NCBI RefSeq assembly: GCF_031178195.1 | Contig: NZ_JAPSJL010000004.1 | Location: 124,001 to 188,000 of the forward strand | Source: Zhihengliuella sp. | GTDB lineage: Bacteria; Actinomycetota; Actinomycetes; Actinomycetales; Micrococcaceae | Direction of reading: 5' to 3' | Length of the DNA: 64,000 bases | Shown: piece by piece, positions 50,574-59,733 of the stretch | How the letters are laid out: each line of letters opens with the position of its first letter | How positions within the stretch are numbered: position 1 is the stretch's first letter | Made by a program: the position numbers and the translations under genes | The notes under the pieces: model-generated | What the model was told of the DNA's origin: nothing | The model's database searches: none | Seen by the model: the letters and a program-made list of their open reading frames with translations, nothing else

Positions 50574-52724
50574 ATGACGAATTCCGCCCGCCCGTCCGCC
50601 GACTCGAGCGGGGCTCCACCCGCCGGATCCGCGTCACCGCCCTCCAGAGCGGAGCAGCCCCGAGTCAACAAGCCCGTCCTGATCGGATCCTCCGTCGGCA
50701 TCCTCGCCGTGGCGCTGTGGGCCATCCTCGACCGCGAGAGCGCGGACGCGGTCATCTTCGCCGTCGTCGGCTGGGTCGGCGGCACGTTCGGCTGGTACTA
50801 CACCCTCCTCGTCGTCGCGGTCCTGGCGTTCGTGGTCTATGTGGCGGTGACCAAGGTGGGCAAGACGCGGCTGGGGCCCGACCACTCGCGGCCGGCCTTC
50901 AACCTGTTCACGTGGACGGCCATGCTGTTCGCCGCCGGCATCGGCGTCGATCTGATGTTCTTCTCCGTTGCGGAGCCCATCACCCAGTACATGCAGCCCC
51001 CGCGCGGCGAGGGCGAGACCATCGAGGCCGCCCGGCAGGCGATGGTCTGGACGCTGTTCCACTACGGCATCCTCGGCTGGGGGCTCTACGCGCTCATGGG
51101 GATGGCCCTGGCCTACTTCGCCTATCGGCACAATCTGCCGCTGAGCATCCGTTCGGCGCTCTACCCGATCATCGGGAAGCGGATCCACGGCGCGGCCGGC
51201 CACGCGGTGGACATCGCGGCGATGCTCGGCACGATCTTCGGCATCGCCACCTCGCTGGGCATCGGCGTCGCCCAGCTGAACTACGGCCTCTTCTTCATGT
51301 TCGGGCTGCCCGAGGGCACGGCGATGCAGATCGCCCTCATCGCGGTCGCCGTCGTCATGGCCACGGCGTCCGTCGTCTCCGGCGTGGACAAGGGCATCCG
51401 CCGTCTCGCCGAGCTCAACGTGCTCCTGGCCGTGGCGCTGATGCTGTTCGTCTTCTTCGCGGGCAAGACCCGGTTCCTCGCCGACGGGATCGTCGGCAAC
51501 ATCGGCGACATGATCGCCCGGTTCCCCGGCATGGCGCTGGACACCTTCGCCTACGACCGGCCGGACGACTGGCTCAACGCGTGGACGCTCTTCTTCTGGG
51601 CCTGGTGGATCGCCTGGGCGCCGTTCGTCGGCCTCTTCCTCGCGCGCATCTCGCGCGGGCGCACCATCCGCCAGTTCGTCACCGGCGTCCTGGTGGTCCC
51701 GTTCGCCTTCATCGCCCTGTGGATCTCCATCTTCGGCAACAGCGCCCTCGACCTGGTGATGAACGGCAACACCGCCTTCGGCGAGATGGCGATCAGCACT
51801 CCGGAGCGGGCGTTCTACGGGCTCCTCGAGCAGTACCCGATGGTCCCGCTCAGCGCCGCCATCGCCACGTTCACGGGACTGCTGTTCTATGTCACGAGCG
51901 CCGACTCGGGCGCGCTGGTCATGGCCAACTTCACGTCCAAGCTGCCGGACTCCGAGGCCGACGGGCCGAACTGGCTGCGCGTGTTCTGGGCCGTCGTGAC
52001 CGGCGTCCTGACCCTGGCGATGCTCCTGGTCGGTGGTGTCCCCACCCTCCAGGCCGCGACCGTCATCATGGGGCTGCCCTTCTCCGTGGTGCTGGTCTTC
52101 ATCATGATGGGCCTCTTCAAGGCGCTCCGCGTGGAGACCGCCCTGGCGGCGTCCTACCGCAACGGCCTCCCGGGCGCGCTGTCCTCCCGGGCCAACGCGG
52201 CCGGCGAGCAGCGGCGCGGCTGGAAGCAGCGCCTGGCGCGCTCCATGGCGTACCCCGGCCCCAAGCAGGCGCAGCGCTTCATGCTGGAGACCGCCTGCCC
52301 GGCCCTCGGCGAGGTGAAGGCCGAGCTGGAGAGCCAGGGCGTCGAGGCGTCCCTCAACATCGAGCCGCTCAACGGCTCCGGCATCGACACCGTGGACCTG
52401 TTCGTGGACTTCGGTCCCGAGCGCGCCTTCAAGTACCAGGTGTACCCCGTGCGCAAGAACCTCCCCTCCTACGCGCGGGCCAGCTCGGCGACCGACAAGT
52501 ACTACCGCATGGAGGTGTTCTCCCTCGAGGGCAGCTACGGCTACGACCTCTACGGCTACAGCCAGGAGCAGCTCATCGCCGACGTGCTGGACCACTACGA
52601 GATGCACCTCGAGTTCCTGCACCAGACCCGCGAGGCGCTGCACACCACCTCGGTGGCCGAGCACCACAACGTCACCACCGGGTGGGACGATGACTACCAA
52701 ACGACCGAGAAGAAGGAAGGCTGA
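50574..52724 (+). CDS. betT: BCCT-family choline/betaine transporter
   Basis: The 716-residue protein has twelve membrane segments (about residues 35-530) with the BCCT signature WTLFFWAWWIAWAPFVGLFLARISRGRT and GIGVDLMFFSVAEP in helix 3. A 185-residue cytoplasmic C-terminal domain (AYPGPKQAQRFMLETACPALGEVKAEL onward) is typical of osmotically gated BetT-type choline transporters. It supplies choline to the two oxidising enzymes encoded next; the betB gene starts three bases after its stop codon. Confidence 0.9.
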   Translation: MTNSARPSADSSGAPPAGSASPPSRAEQPRVNKPVLIGSSVGILAVALWAILDRESADAVIFAVVGWVGGTFGWYYTLLVVAVLAFVVYVAVTKVGKTRLGPDHSRPAFNLFTWTAMLFAAGIGVDLMFFSVAEPITQYMQPPRGEGETIEAARQAMVWTLFHYGILGWGLYALMGMALAYFAYRHNLPLSIRSALYPIIGKRIHGAAGHAVDIAAMLGTIFGIATSLGIGVAQLNYGLFFMFGLPEGTAMQIALIAVAVVMATASVVSGVDKGIRRLAELNVLLAVALMLFVFFAGKTRFLADGIVGNIGDMIARFPGMALDTFAYDRPDDWLNAWTLFFWAWWIAWAPFVGLFLARISRGRTIRQFVTGVLVVPFAFIALWISIFGNSALDLVMNGNTAFGEMAISTPERAFYGLLEQYPMVPLSAAIATFTGLLFYVTSADSGALVMANFTSKLPDSEADGPNWLRVFWAVVTGVLTLAMLLVGGVPTLQAATVIMGLPFSVVLVFIMMGLFKALRVETALAASYRNGLPGALSSRANAAGEQRRGWKQRLARSMAYPGPKQAQRFMLETACPALGEVKAELESQGVEASLNIEPLNGSGIDTVDLFVDFGPERAFKYQVYPVRKNLPSYARASSATDKYYRMEVFSLEGSYGYDLYGYSQEQLIADVLDHYEMHLEFLHQTREALHTTSVAEHHNVTTGWDDDYQTTEKKEG

Positions 52725-52727
52725 ATC

Positions 52728-54227
52728 TTGAGCACCACTGCAACCCTGTTCATCGGCGGGGAATGGGAGGCCGCCGCCTCCGGCGCCACCCGGACCATCG
52801 TCTGCCCCGCGGACGGCGCCGAGGTCGCGGTCGTCTCCGAGGCCGGGCGCGAGGACACCGAGCGTGCCATCGCGGCGGCTCGCAAGGCGTTCGACGACCG
52901 CGTCTGGGCCGATGTGCCCGCTCCCGAGCGCGGCGCCTTCCTGCTCCGAGTGGCCCAGCGCCTGCGCGAGCGCAAGGACGAGTTCGCCCGCGCCGAGTCG
53001 CAGGACACGGGCAAACGCCTGGTGGAGTCCGAGATCGACATGGACGACATCACGGCCTGCTTCGAGTACTTCGGCCGCCTCGCCGGCCAGGACGCCGGCC
53101 GGATCGTGGACGCCGGCGACAACGACGTCGTCAGCCGCGTGGTCTACGAGCCCGTCGGCGTCGCCGGGATGATCACGCCGTGGAACTACCCGCTGCTGCA
53201 GGCGGCCTGGAAGCTGGCCCCGGCCCTGGCCGCGGGCTGCAGCTTCATCCTCAAGCCGGCCGAGCTGACGCCGTCGACGGCCATCCTCATGATGGACGTG
53301 CTCGACGAGCTCGGCCTGCCGGCCGGCGTGGCGAACCTCGTCACGGGCCGCGGCGTCGAGGCGGGCGCCCCGCTGTCCGAGCACCCCGATGTGGACATGG
53401 TCTCCTTCACCGGCGGCCTCGCCACGGGCAAGATCATCGCCGCCTCCGCGGCGGCGACGGTGAAGAAGGCCGCCCTCGAGCTCGGCGGCAAGAACCCCAA
53501 CGTCGTCTTCGCGGACGCGGACTTCGACGCCGCCGTCGACAACGCCCTGAACGCCGCCTTCGTGCACTCCGGCCAGGTCTGCTCCGCCGGAGCGCGGCTG
53601 GTGGTCCAGGAGGACATCGCCGAGGAGTTCGTGGACGCGCTGGTCCGCCGCGCCGAGCACATCCGGCTGGGCGGCCCGTACGACGAGAAGGCCGAGACCG
53701 GCCCGCTCATCTCCGAGGAGCACCGCGAGAAGGTCCACGCGTACGTCCAGGCCGGCATCGCCGAGGGCGCCCGCGTGCGCACCGGCGGCCGTTACGCCAC
53801 CGACGAGGACGGCGAGGGCCTCGGCTCGGGCATCTACTACCTGCCCACCGTCATCGACCACGTGAAGCGCGGCATGTCCGTCGTCGTCGAGGAGGCCTTC
53901 GGCCCGGTGGTCACCGTGGAGACGTTCAAGGACGAGGAGGAGGCCGTGGCGATCGCCAACGACACCCACTACGGCCTCGCGGGCGCGGTCTGGACCCAGG
54001 ACGCGGGGCGCGCCCAGCGCGTCGCCGGCCGCCTGCGCCACGGCACCATCTGGATCAACGACTTTCACCCGTACCTGCCGCAGGCCGAGTGGGGCGGCTT
54101 CGGCCAGTCCGGTTTCGGCCGCGAGCTCGGTCCCACCGGGCTGGCGGAGTACCAGGAGGCCAAGCACATCTACCAGAACACGGCGCCGGCGGTCACCGGC
54201 TGGTTCGCCGACCGCACCGGGAAGTAA
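52728..54227 (+). CDS. betB: Betaine-aldehyde dehydrogenase
   Basis: The 499-residue NAD(P)-dependent enzyme oxidises betaine aldehyde to glycine betaine. The catalytic Cys is in HSGQVCSAGARL, the general-base Glu in ALELGGKNPNVVF, and the cofactor loop in SFTGGLATGK. It starts with TTG at 52728 behind AAGGAAGG; no better ATG exists. It is the middle gene of the choline operon. Confidence 0.9.
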   Translation: MSTTATLFIGGEWEAAASGATRTIVCPADGAEVAVVSEAGREDTERAIAAARKAFDDRVWADVPAPERGAFLLRVAQRLRERKDEFARAESQDTGKRLVESEIDMDDITACFEYFGRLAGQDAGRIVDAGDNDVVSRVVYEPVGVAGMITPWNYPLLQAAWKLAPALAAGCSFILKPAELTPSTAILMMDVLDELGLPAGVANLVTGRGVEAGAPLSEHPDVDMVSFTGGLATGKIIAASAAATVKKAALELGGKNPNVVFADADFDAAVDNALNAAFVHSGQVCSAGARLVVQEDIAEEFVDALVRRAEHIRLGGPYDEKAETGPLISEEHREKVHAYVQAGIAEGARVRTGGRYATDEDGEGLGSGIYYLPTVIDHVKRGMSVVVEEAFGPVVTVETFKDEEEAVAIANDTHYGLAGAVWTQDAGRAQRVAGRLRHGTIWINDFHPYLPQAEWGGFGQSGFGRELGPTGLAEYQEAKHIYQNTAPAVTGWFADRTGK

Positions 54228-54243
54228 GGGAGCAGGAGCAAGC

Positions 54244-55812
54244 ATGAGCGATATCAAGCAGAACGAGTTCGACTACATCGTCATCGGCGGCGGCTCCGCC
54301 GGTGCGGCCGTCGCGGCCCGGCTGAGCGAGGACCCCTCCGTGGAGGTCGCCCTCGTCGAGGCCGGCCCCGACGACCGCGACCTGCCGGAGATCCTCCAGC
54401 TGGACCGGTGGATGGAGCTCCTCGAGTCCGGCTACGACTGGGACTACCCGATCGAGCCGCAGGAGAACGGGAACTCGTTCATGCGTCACGCCCGGGCGCG
54501 CGTGATGGGCGGCTGCTCCAGCCACAACTCGTGCATCGCCTTCTGGGCGCCGCGCGAGGACCTGGACGAGTGGGAGTCGAAGTACGGCGCTTCCGGCTGG
54601 AACGCGGAGAACCTCTACCCGCTGTACAAGCGCCTCGAGACCAACGAGGACGCCGGGCCCGACGCCCCGCACCACGGCGACTCCGGCCCCGTGCACCTGA
54701 TGAACGTCCCGCCGAACGATCCGTCGGGCGTGGCGCTGCTGGACGCCGCCGAGCAGGCCGGCATCCCGCGGGCGAAGTTCAACAACGACGAGACCGTGGT
54801 CAACGGCGCCAACTTCTTCCAGATCAACCGGCGGGCCGACGGCACCCGCTCCTCCAGCTCCGTCTCCTACATCCATCCGATCCTGGACCGTCCGAACTTC
54901 CACCTCCTGACCGGCCTGCGCGGCAAGGAGCTGCTGTTCGACGGCGAGACCTGCGTCGGGGTCGCCGTCGTCGACAACGCGTTCGCCCGCACGCACGAGC
55001 TCAAGGCCCGTCGCGAGGTCGTGGTCTCGGCCGGCGCGATCGACTCGCCGAAGCTGCTCATGCTCTCCGGTATAGGCCCCGCCGAGCACCTGCGCGAGCA
55101 CGGCATCGAGGTCCGCGTCGACTCGCCCGGCGTCGGCGAGAACCTGCAGGACCACCCCGAGGGCGTGATCCAGTGGGAGGCCAAGAAGCCCATGGTGGAG
55201 AAGTCCACCCAGTGGTGGGAGATCGGCGTCTTCACCCCTACCCAGGAGGGCCTCGACCGTCCGGACCTGATGATGCACTACGGGTCCGTGCCGTTCGACA
55301 TGCACACCCTGCGTCAGGGCTACCCGACCACGGAGAACGGCTTCTGCCTGACCCCGAACGTCACTCACGCGAAGTCGCGCGGCACGGTTCGCCTGCGCTC
55401 GCGCGACTTCCGCGACAAGCCCATGGTGGACCCGCGCTACTTCACCGATCCCGAGGGCCACGACATGCGCGTCATGGTCGCCGGCATCCGCAAGGCGCGC
55501 GAGATCGTCTCCCAGCCGGCCATGGCCGAGTGGGCGGGGGAGGAGCTGTACCCGGGCCAGGACGCCCAGACGGATGAGCAGCTGCAGGACTACATCCGCC
55601 GCACCCACAACACCGTGTACCACCCCGCGGGCACGGTGCGCATGGGCGCCGAGGACGACGCGATGTCGCCGCTGGACCCCGAGCTGCGGGTCAAGGGCGT
55701 GAAGGGACTGCGCGTGGCCGACGCCTCGGTCATGCCGGAGCTCGTCACGGTCAACCCGAACATCACCACCATGATGATCGGCGAGCGCTGCGCGGACCTC
55801 ATCCGCGGCTGA
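54244..55812 (+). CDS. betA: Choline dehydrogenase (GMC oxidoreductase)
   Basis: The 522-residue FAD enzyme oxidises choline to betaine aldehyde. It has an FAD Rossmann motif IVIGGGSAGAAVAARLSE, the GMC signatures ARVMGGCSSHNSCIAFWAP and GAIDSPKLLMLSGIGP, and the active-site His in HNTVYHPAGTVRMG. It follows betB by 16 bp with a GGAGCA site. The product passes to BetB. It is shorter than E. coli BetA and similar to actinobacterial GMC copies, so another alcohol substrate is possible. The operon context favours choline. Confidence 0.88.
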   Translation: MSDIKQNEFDYIVIGGGSAGAAVAARLSEDPSVEVALVEAGPDDRDLPEILQLDRWMELLESGYDWDYPIEPQENGNSFMRHARARVMGGCSSHNSCIAFWAPREDLDEWESKYGASGWNAENLYPLYKRLETNEDAGPDAPHHGDSGPVHLMNVPPNDPSGVALLDAAEQAGIPRAKFNNDETVVNGANFFQINRRADGTRSSSSVSYIHPILDRPNFHLLTGLRGKELLFDGETCVGVAVVDNAFARTHELKARREVVVSAGAIDSPKLLMLSGIGPAEHLREHGIEVRVDSPGVGENLQDHPEGVIQWEAKKPMVEKSTQWWEIGVFTPTQEGLDRPDLMMHYGSVPFDMHTLRQGYPTTENGFCLTPNVTHAKSRGTVRLRSRDFRDKPMVDPRYFTDPEGHDMRVMVAGIRKAREIVSQPAMAEWAGEELYPGQDAQTDEQLQDYIRRTHNTVYHPAGTVRMGAEDDAMSPLDPELRVKGVKGLRVADASVMPELVTVNPNITTMMIGERCADLIRG

Positions 55813-55831
55813 CGCACCGACCGCACCGCGC

Positions 55832-55877
55832 CGGAGGGCGCCGGTCCACCCAGCACCGGGTGAGCCGGCGCCCTCCG
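55832..55877. terminator. Terminator of the choline operon
   Basis: CGGAGGGCGCCGG (55832-55844) is exactly complementary to 55865-55877. An inner CACCC/GGGTG stem lies inside the loop. It starts 20 bases after the betA stop. There is no T-run, as is common for actinobacterial hairpin terminators. Confidence 0.75.
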
Positions 55878-55914
55878 TCGTCCCGGCACGTCTCGAAGCT
55901 CACAACCCTTCTAA

Positions 55915-55950
55915 TTGAACTGACCGGTCAGTTTGAATAAGCTGGAGGTG
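55915..55950 (+). promoter_or_regulatory. Promoter with TetR-type operator in its spacer; leaderless start
   Basis: A -35 box TTGAAC (55915-55920) and a -10 box TAAGCT (55938-55943) are 17 bp apart. Transcription would begin near 55950, which is the G of the GTG start codon, so the message would be leaderless. A perfect 16-bp palindrome, AACTGACC-GGTCAGTT (55918-55933), covers the -35 edge and the spacer. It is the expected place for repression by the TetR protein encoded at the end of the same operon. Confidence 0.65.
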
Positions 55951-56741
55951 TGCTTCTCGCCGACTCCCTCTCCATCGACGGCCACCACGGGCCGCTGCTC
56001 CGTCCGACCTCGCTCGCCGCTCCGGCGGCCGAGCTCACGGTCGTCTCCGCGCCCACCCAGGAGGCGCGGACCGCGCTGGCCCTCGGCCTGAGCGCGCGCA
56101 TGAAATCCGACGGCGGATCCGTCGCCTGGGACTCCGACGCCGGACCTCACGCCGTCCGCCGCGTCTCAGCCCTCGTGGACTCCCCGGAGATCAACGAGCC
56201 CGAGCGGCACCTCCGGGTCAAGGACCTGGTCGCCGAGGACCTCGCCCTCCAGCCCGGGCCCTTCTGGGCCACCGTCTCGGCGTCGCGCTGGCTCGAGTCC
56301 CACCGGCTCGAACACCTGGCCAAGGACTGGGTGGACGCCATCCCGGCCGAGGACCGATTGCACCTGCTGGCCGCCCTCAGCCTCCAGGACTCGAACGTCA
56401 AGGTCCTCGTCTTCGACTCCCCGGACCGCCACGGCCTGCCCGACGCTGACTGGCTGCGGATCCTGGCCGACGTCGCCGGCGGGCGGCGGCACCCGGCCGT
56501 GATCGCCGTCGTGCAGCGCATCCCCGACGCGTGGGACGGCCGCACCGCCGTCGCCGAGACGGACAACCTGCCCCACGGCCTCACCGGCCCGGACGAGGCC
56601 GACGAGAGCCACGCCGACGAGGAGGACTCAGGCGAGCAGCACGACGGCGAGAACCGGGACGAGAACCGCAGCGGGTCCGAGGCCCGGCCCGCGACGACCG
56701 CGCACAGCACCGCGAACCGCGAGAGCGAGGCGACCGCATGA
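55950..56741 (+). CDS. Degenerate ABC-type ATPase-like protein of a YhgE operon
   Basis: The 263-residue protein has the size and order of an ABC ATPase. The Walker A position reads VVSAPTQEARTAL instead of GxxGxGKS/T. No LSGGQ is seen, and the Walker B position reads VKVLVFDSPDRHGLPD. Such ATP-site-less partners stand ahead of YhgE/Pip genes in related actinobacteria as I recall. The C-terminal 50 residues are acidic (ADESHADEEDSGEQHDGEN). The GTG at 55950 is probably translated from a leaderless message. The stop overlaps the next start (ATGA). Confidence 0.65.
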   Translation: MLLADSLSIDGHHGPLLRPTSLAAPAAELTVVSAPTQEARTALALGLSARMKSDGGSVAWDSDAGPHAVRRVSALVDSPEINEPERHLRVKDLVAEDLALQPGPFWATVSASRWLESHRLEHLAKDWVDAIPAEDRLHLLAALSLQDSNVKVLVFDSPDRHGLPDADWLRILADVAGGRRHPAVIAVVQRIPDAWDGRTAVAETDNLPHGLTGPDEADESHADEEDSGEQHDGENRDENRSGSEARPATTAHSTANRESEATA

Positions 56742-58909
56742 CCACGTTCCAACTGGCGCGCTCCGAGCTCAAGCGCATGACCAACGGGCGGCTCGCGAAG
56801 ATCGCGATCGTCGCCCTCACCCTGGTGCCGCTGCTCTACGGGGCGCTCTACCTCTACGCCAACTGGGACCCGTACGGCCATCTGGACAACGTGAAGGCCG
56901 CGCTCGTGAACCTCGACGACGGTGCGGACAAGGGCGACGAGCGCCTCCAGGTCGGCGACGAGGTCACCGACTCGCTCCTCGAGGACGGGACGTTCGGATG
57001 GGTGCTCGTCGATTCCCGGGAGGCCGCCGCCGAGGGGGTCGCCGCCGGCGACTACGCGTTCGCGCTGACCATCCCGGAGGACTTCTCCGCCTCCCTGGCG
57101 TCCCCGGAGGATTTCGACGCCGCCGAGCAGGCCATCCTGGAGCTGACCACCAACGACGCGAATAATGCGATGGTCGGGACCATCGCCGACAAGCTGGCGG
57201 GCGAGGTCCACAACTCCGTGGCCGCGGAGGTCGGCGAGGAGACGGCCAACCAGTTCCTCACCGGATTCGGCCGCATCCACGCCCAGCTCAGCCAGGCCGC
57301 CGACGGCGCCGGCGAGCTGCACGGCGGCACCACCCAGGTGGCCGACGGCGCCGACCAGCTCTCCACCGGGGCAGGGAAGCTGGACGACGGCGCGGGTGAG
57401 CTGGCCTCCGGCGCCCACACGCTGAAGAGCGGCACCGGGGACCTCGTGGCCGGCCAGGAGAAGCTCGTCGATGGCGCGGACCAGCTCTCCGCGGGGGCCG
57501 GGAAGCTCTCCACCGGTGCCGGCGAACTCACCACGGGCCTCGACACGCTGGAGGACAAGACCGCAGAGCTCCCGGCCAAGACCGAGCAGCTGGCCGACGG
57601 CGCGGAGCAGGTCGCGGACGGCAACGAGCAGCTCAACGCCAAGGTCCAGGCCGCCGTCGACGCCGTCGAACAGGTGGAGGAGGACAGCAAGGCGCGCGTC
57701 GATGCGGCCGCCCAGGACCTGGTGGACCGCGGGGTCATCACCGAGGAGCAGCGGGAGGAGTTCGCCGCTGCGCTCGAAGAACAGGCCGCGGACTCGCCGG
57801 CCGTGCAGCGGATCGAGCAGACGCGGGCGCAGTTGCAGGAGGCGGAGGCCAACATCGCGAAGCTCGCGGAGGGCTCCCGACAGGTCGCCGACGGCAGCCG
57901 CCAACTGGCCGACTCCATGCCCGCCCTCGCACAGGGCATCGCCTCGGCCGCAGACGGCGGCGCTCAGCTCCAGGACGGGGCCGACCAGCTCGCCACCGGA
58001 GCCTCCACCCTGGCCGACGGGCAGCGAACCGCGCTCGACGGCGCGCGGCAGCTGGACGACGGCGCGGCGCAGCTCGCCGCCGGGGCCGACACGCTCTCCG
58101 GCGGCACGGGCGACCTCGTCGACGGCGCCGGCACGCTCGCGGACGGTGCGCACCAGACGGACGACGGCGCGGCCGAGCTGGCGCAGAAACTCGGCGAGGG
58201 CGCGGGGGAGGTGCCCAATCCGGACGACACCGAGAAGAAGCGCGTCTCCACCGTCATCGGCGACCCCGTCTCCATCAACACCACCAGCCAGACGGAGGCG
58301 ACCAACTACGGCCACCAGCTGGCCCCGTTCTTCCTGGCCCTGGCCGTCTGGATCGGCGCGTTCATGCTGGTCCAGCTGATGCGCCCCATCACCCGCAGGG
58401 CGCTCGCCTCCAACGCGGCGAACTGGAAGATCGCGATCGGGGGCTGGCTGCCGTTCCTGCTCATCTCGCTGCTGCAGGCCACGGTGCTCTACGCGGTGGT
58501 GGTCTTCGGGCTCGGGCTGCAGGCCGCTCACCCGTGGATGACGTGGGCGCTGCTGCTCGGCTCGTCGTTCGCCTTCACGGCCCTGATCCAGGGGATCGTG
58601 GCCTTCATGGGCACGCCCGGCAAGATGGTGGTCCTCATCCTCCTGGTGCTCCAGCTCGTCTCCGCGGGCGGCACGTTCCCCTGGGAGACCACGCCGGCAC
58701 CACTCCACGCGGCCCACCAGGTGCTGCCCCTGGGGTTCATCGTGACCGGCATGCGGCACCTGCTCTACGGCGCGGACCTGAGCGTGATGGGGCCGGTCGT
58801 GACCGCGCTCGTCGCCTACACGGTGCTGGGCCTCGTGCTGAGCACGCTGGCCGTGCGCCGGCACAAGTTCTGGACGCTCAAGACCTTCCAGCCGGAGCTG
58901 TCGGCATGA
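56738..58909 (+). CDS. YhgE/Pip domain membrane protein
   Basis: The 723-residue protein has one N-terminal membrane helix (KIAIVALTLVPLLYGALYLYANWDPYG). A large extracytoplasmic region follows with repeated GA-rich units (LSTGAGKLDDGAGELASGA and similar, about residues 185-300 and 390-490) that form coiled-coil-like rods. Five or six membrane segments occupy 520-720. This is the YhgE/Pip family, related to the phage infection protein Pip and to EsaA/YueB of type VII secretion. The substrate is unknown. It is translationally coupled on both sides: its ATG overlaps the upstream stop, and its stop lies against the TetR gene. Confidence 0.88.
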   Translation: MTTFQLARSELKRMTNGRLAKIAIVALTLVPLLYGALYLYANWDPYGHLDNVKAALVNLDDGADKGDERLQVGDEVTDSLLEDGTFGWVLVDSREAAAEGVAAGDYAFALTIPEDFSASLASPEDFDAAEQAILELTTNDANNAMVGTIADKLAGEVHNSVAAEVGEETANQFLTGFGRIHAQLSQAADGAGELHGGTTQVADGADQLSTGAGKLDDGAGELASGAHTLKSGTGDLVAGQEKLVDGADQLSAGAGKLSTGAGELTTGLDTLEDKTAELPAKTEQLADGAEQVADGNEQLNAKVQAAVDAVEQVEEDSKARVDAAAQDLVDRGVITEEQREEFAAALEEQAADSPAVQRIEQTRAQLQEAEANIAKLAEGSRQVADGSRQLADSMPALAQGIASAADGGAQLQDGADQLATGASTLADGQRTALDGARQLDDGAAQLAAGADTLSGGTGDLVDGAGTLADGAHQTDDGAAELAQKLGEGAGEVPNPDDTEKKRVSTVIGDPVSINTTSQTEATNYGHQLAPFFLALAVWIGAFMLVQLMRPITRRALASNAANWKIAIGGWLPFLLISLLQATVLYAVVVFGLGLQAAHPWMTWALLLGSSFAFTALIQGIVAFMGTPGKMVVLILLVLQLVSAGGTFPWETTPAPLHAAHQVLPLGFIVTGMRHLLYGADLSVMGPVVTALVAYTVLGLVLSTLAVRRHKFWTLKTFQPELSA

Positions 58910-58932
58910 GCCCGGCGCGGAAGGAGGAGTCC

Positions 58933-59700
58933 ATGGCCCAGGGCGGCGCGCTCGGGGGCGGTGCTCGTAGGGAAGCGGAGCACGACGGCGGTTCGGCGCC
59001 CACCCGCGAGGTCGTCCGCCGGCCGGGGCGCACCAACGCCACGCGGCTGAAGATCTTCGAGGCGTCGCTGTCGCTCATCGGGGAACGGGGCCACCACGCG
59101 GTCACGGTCGACGAGATCGCGGCGGCGGCCGGCGTCTCCAAGGGCAGCGTCTACTACAACTTCGGATCCAAGTCGGACCTGATCGGGCAGCTGCTGCGCT
59201 TCGGCACGGACATCCTGCTTGACCGCCTGCAGTCGGCCGGGACGCCGTCGTCGGACCCCGGTTCCGCCGCGACGCTCTCTGAAGTGTCGCCGACTGAAGC
59301 CGAGCCGGCGGGTCCGCCGTCCGGGACCCCGGACGTGGCGCGTGACCGGCTGGCGCACATGGTGCGGGCCGCGTTGCGGTTCGTGGACGAGTACCCGGCG
59401 TTCGCGCAGCTGTGGATCAGCGAGATGTGGCACGCCCCCAGCGACTGGCGCGACGTCCTGGTGGAGCTGCGCGGCGAGGTCCTCGGCGTCGTGCGCTCCG
59501 CCGTCGGCGACGTCTTCCGCGAGCGCGGTCACGCGGACGGCGACCTGCCCGCCGGGACGGTGGACGTCACGGCCTCGGCGGTCTTCGGCGCGACGCTCAT
59601 CCTCGCCCAGGACCGGCAGGTCTTCGCGGTCGAGCACGGTGTGGACGTCTGCGTCCGGACGGTGCTCGGCTGCCTCGACGCCGTCCCGCCGGCCGGCTGA
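58933..59700 (+). CDS. TetR-family transcriptional repressor
   Basis: The 255-residue regulator has an HTH at about residues 40-85: ATRLKIFEASLSLIGERGHHAVTVDEIAAAAGVSKGSVYYNFGSKSDLIGQLL. A ligand domain follows with an inserted Ser/Pro/Glu-rich loop of about 40 residues after the first helices. The ATG at 58933 has a strong AAGGAGGAG site; an earlier ATG at 58906 overlaps the previous stop and is also possible. It probably represses its own operon through the palindrome at 55918-55933. Confidence 0.87.
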   Translation: MAQGGALGGGARREAEHDGGSAPTREVVRRPGRTNATRLKIFEASLSLIGERGHHAVTVDEIAAAAGVSKGSVYYNFGSKSDLIGQLLRFGTDILLDRLQSAGTPSSDPGSAATLSEVSPTEAEPAGPPSGTPDVARDRLAHMVRAALRFVDEYPAFAQLWISEMWHAPSDWRDVLVELRGEVLGVVRSAVGDVFRERGHADGDLPAGTVDVTASAVFGATLILAQDRQVFAVEHGVDVCVRTVLGCLDAVPPAG

Positions 59701-59733
59701 TGCGCGTGCCGCGACCTTCTCTAGAGTGAGTCC

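Noticed and set aside
55247-55330. Possible Rho-independent terminator inside betA
   Set aside because: Local GC-rich pairing there is no stronger than in other coding regions, and the gene is intact around it.
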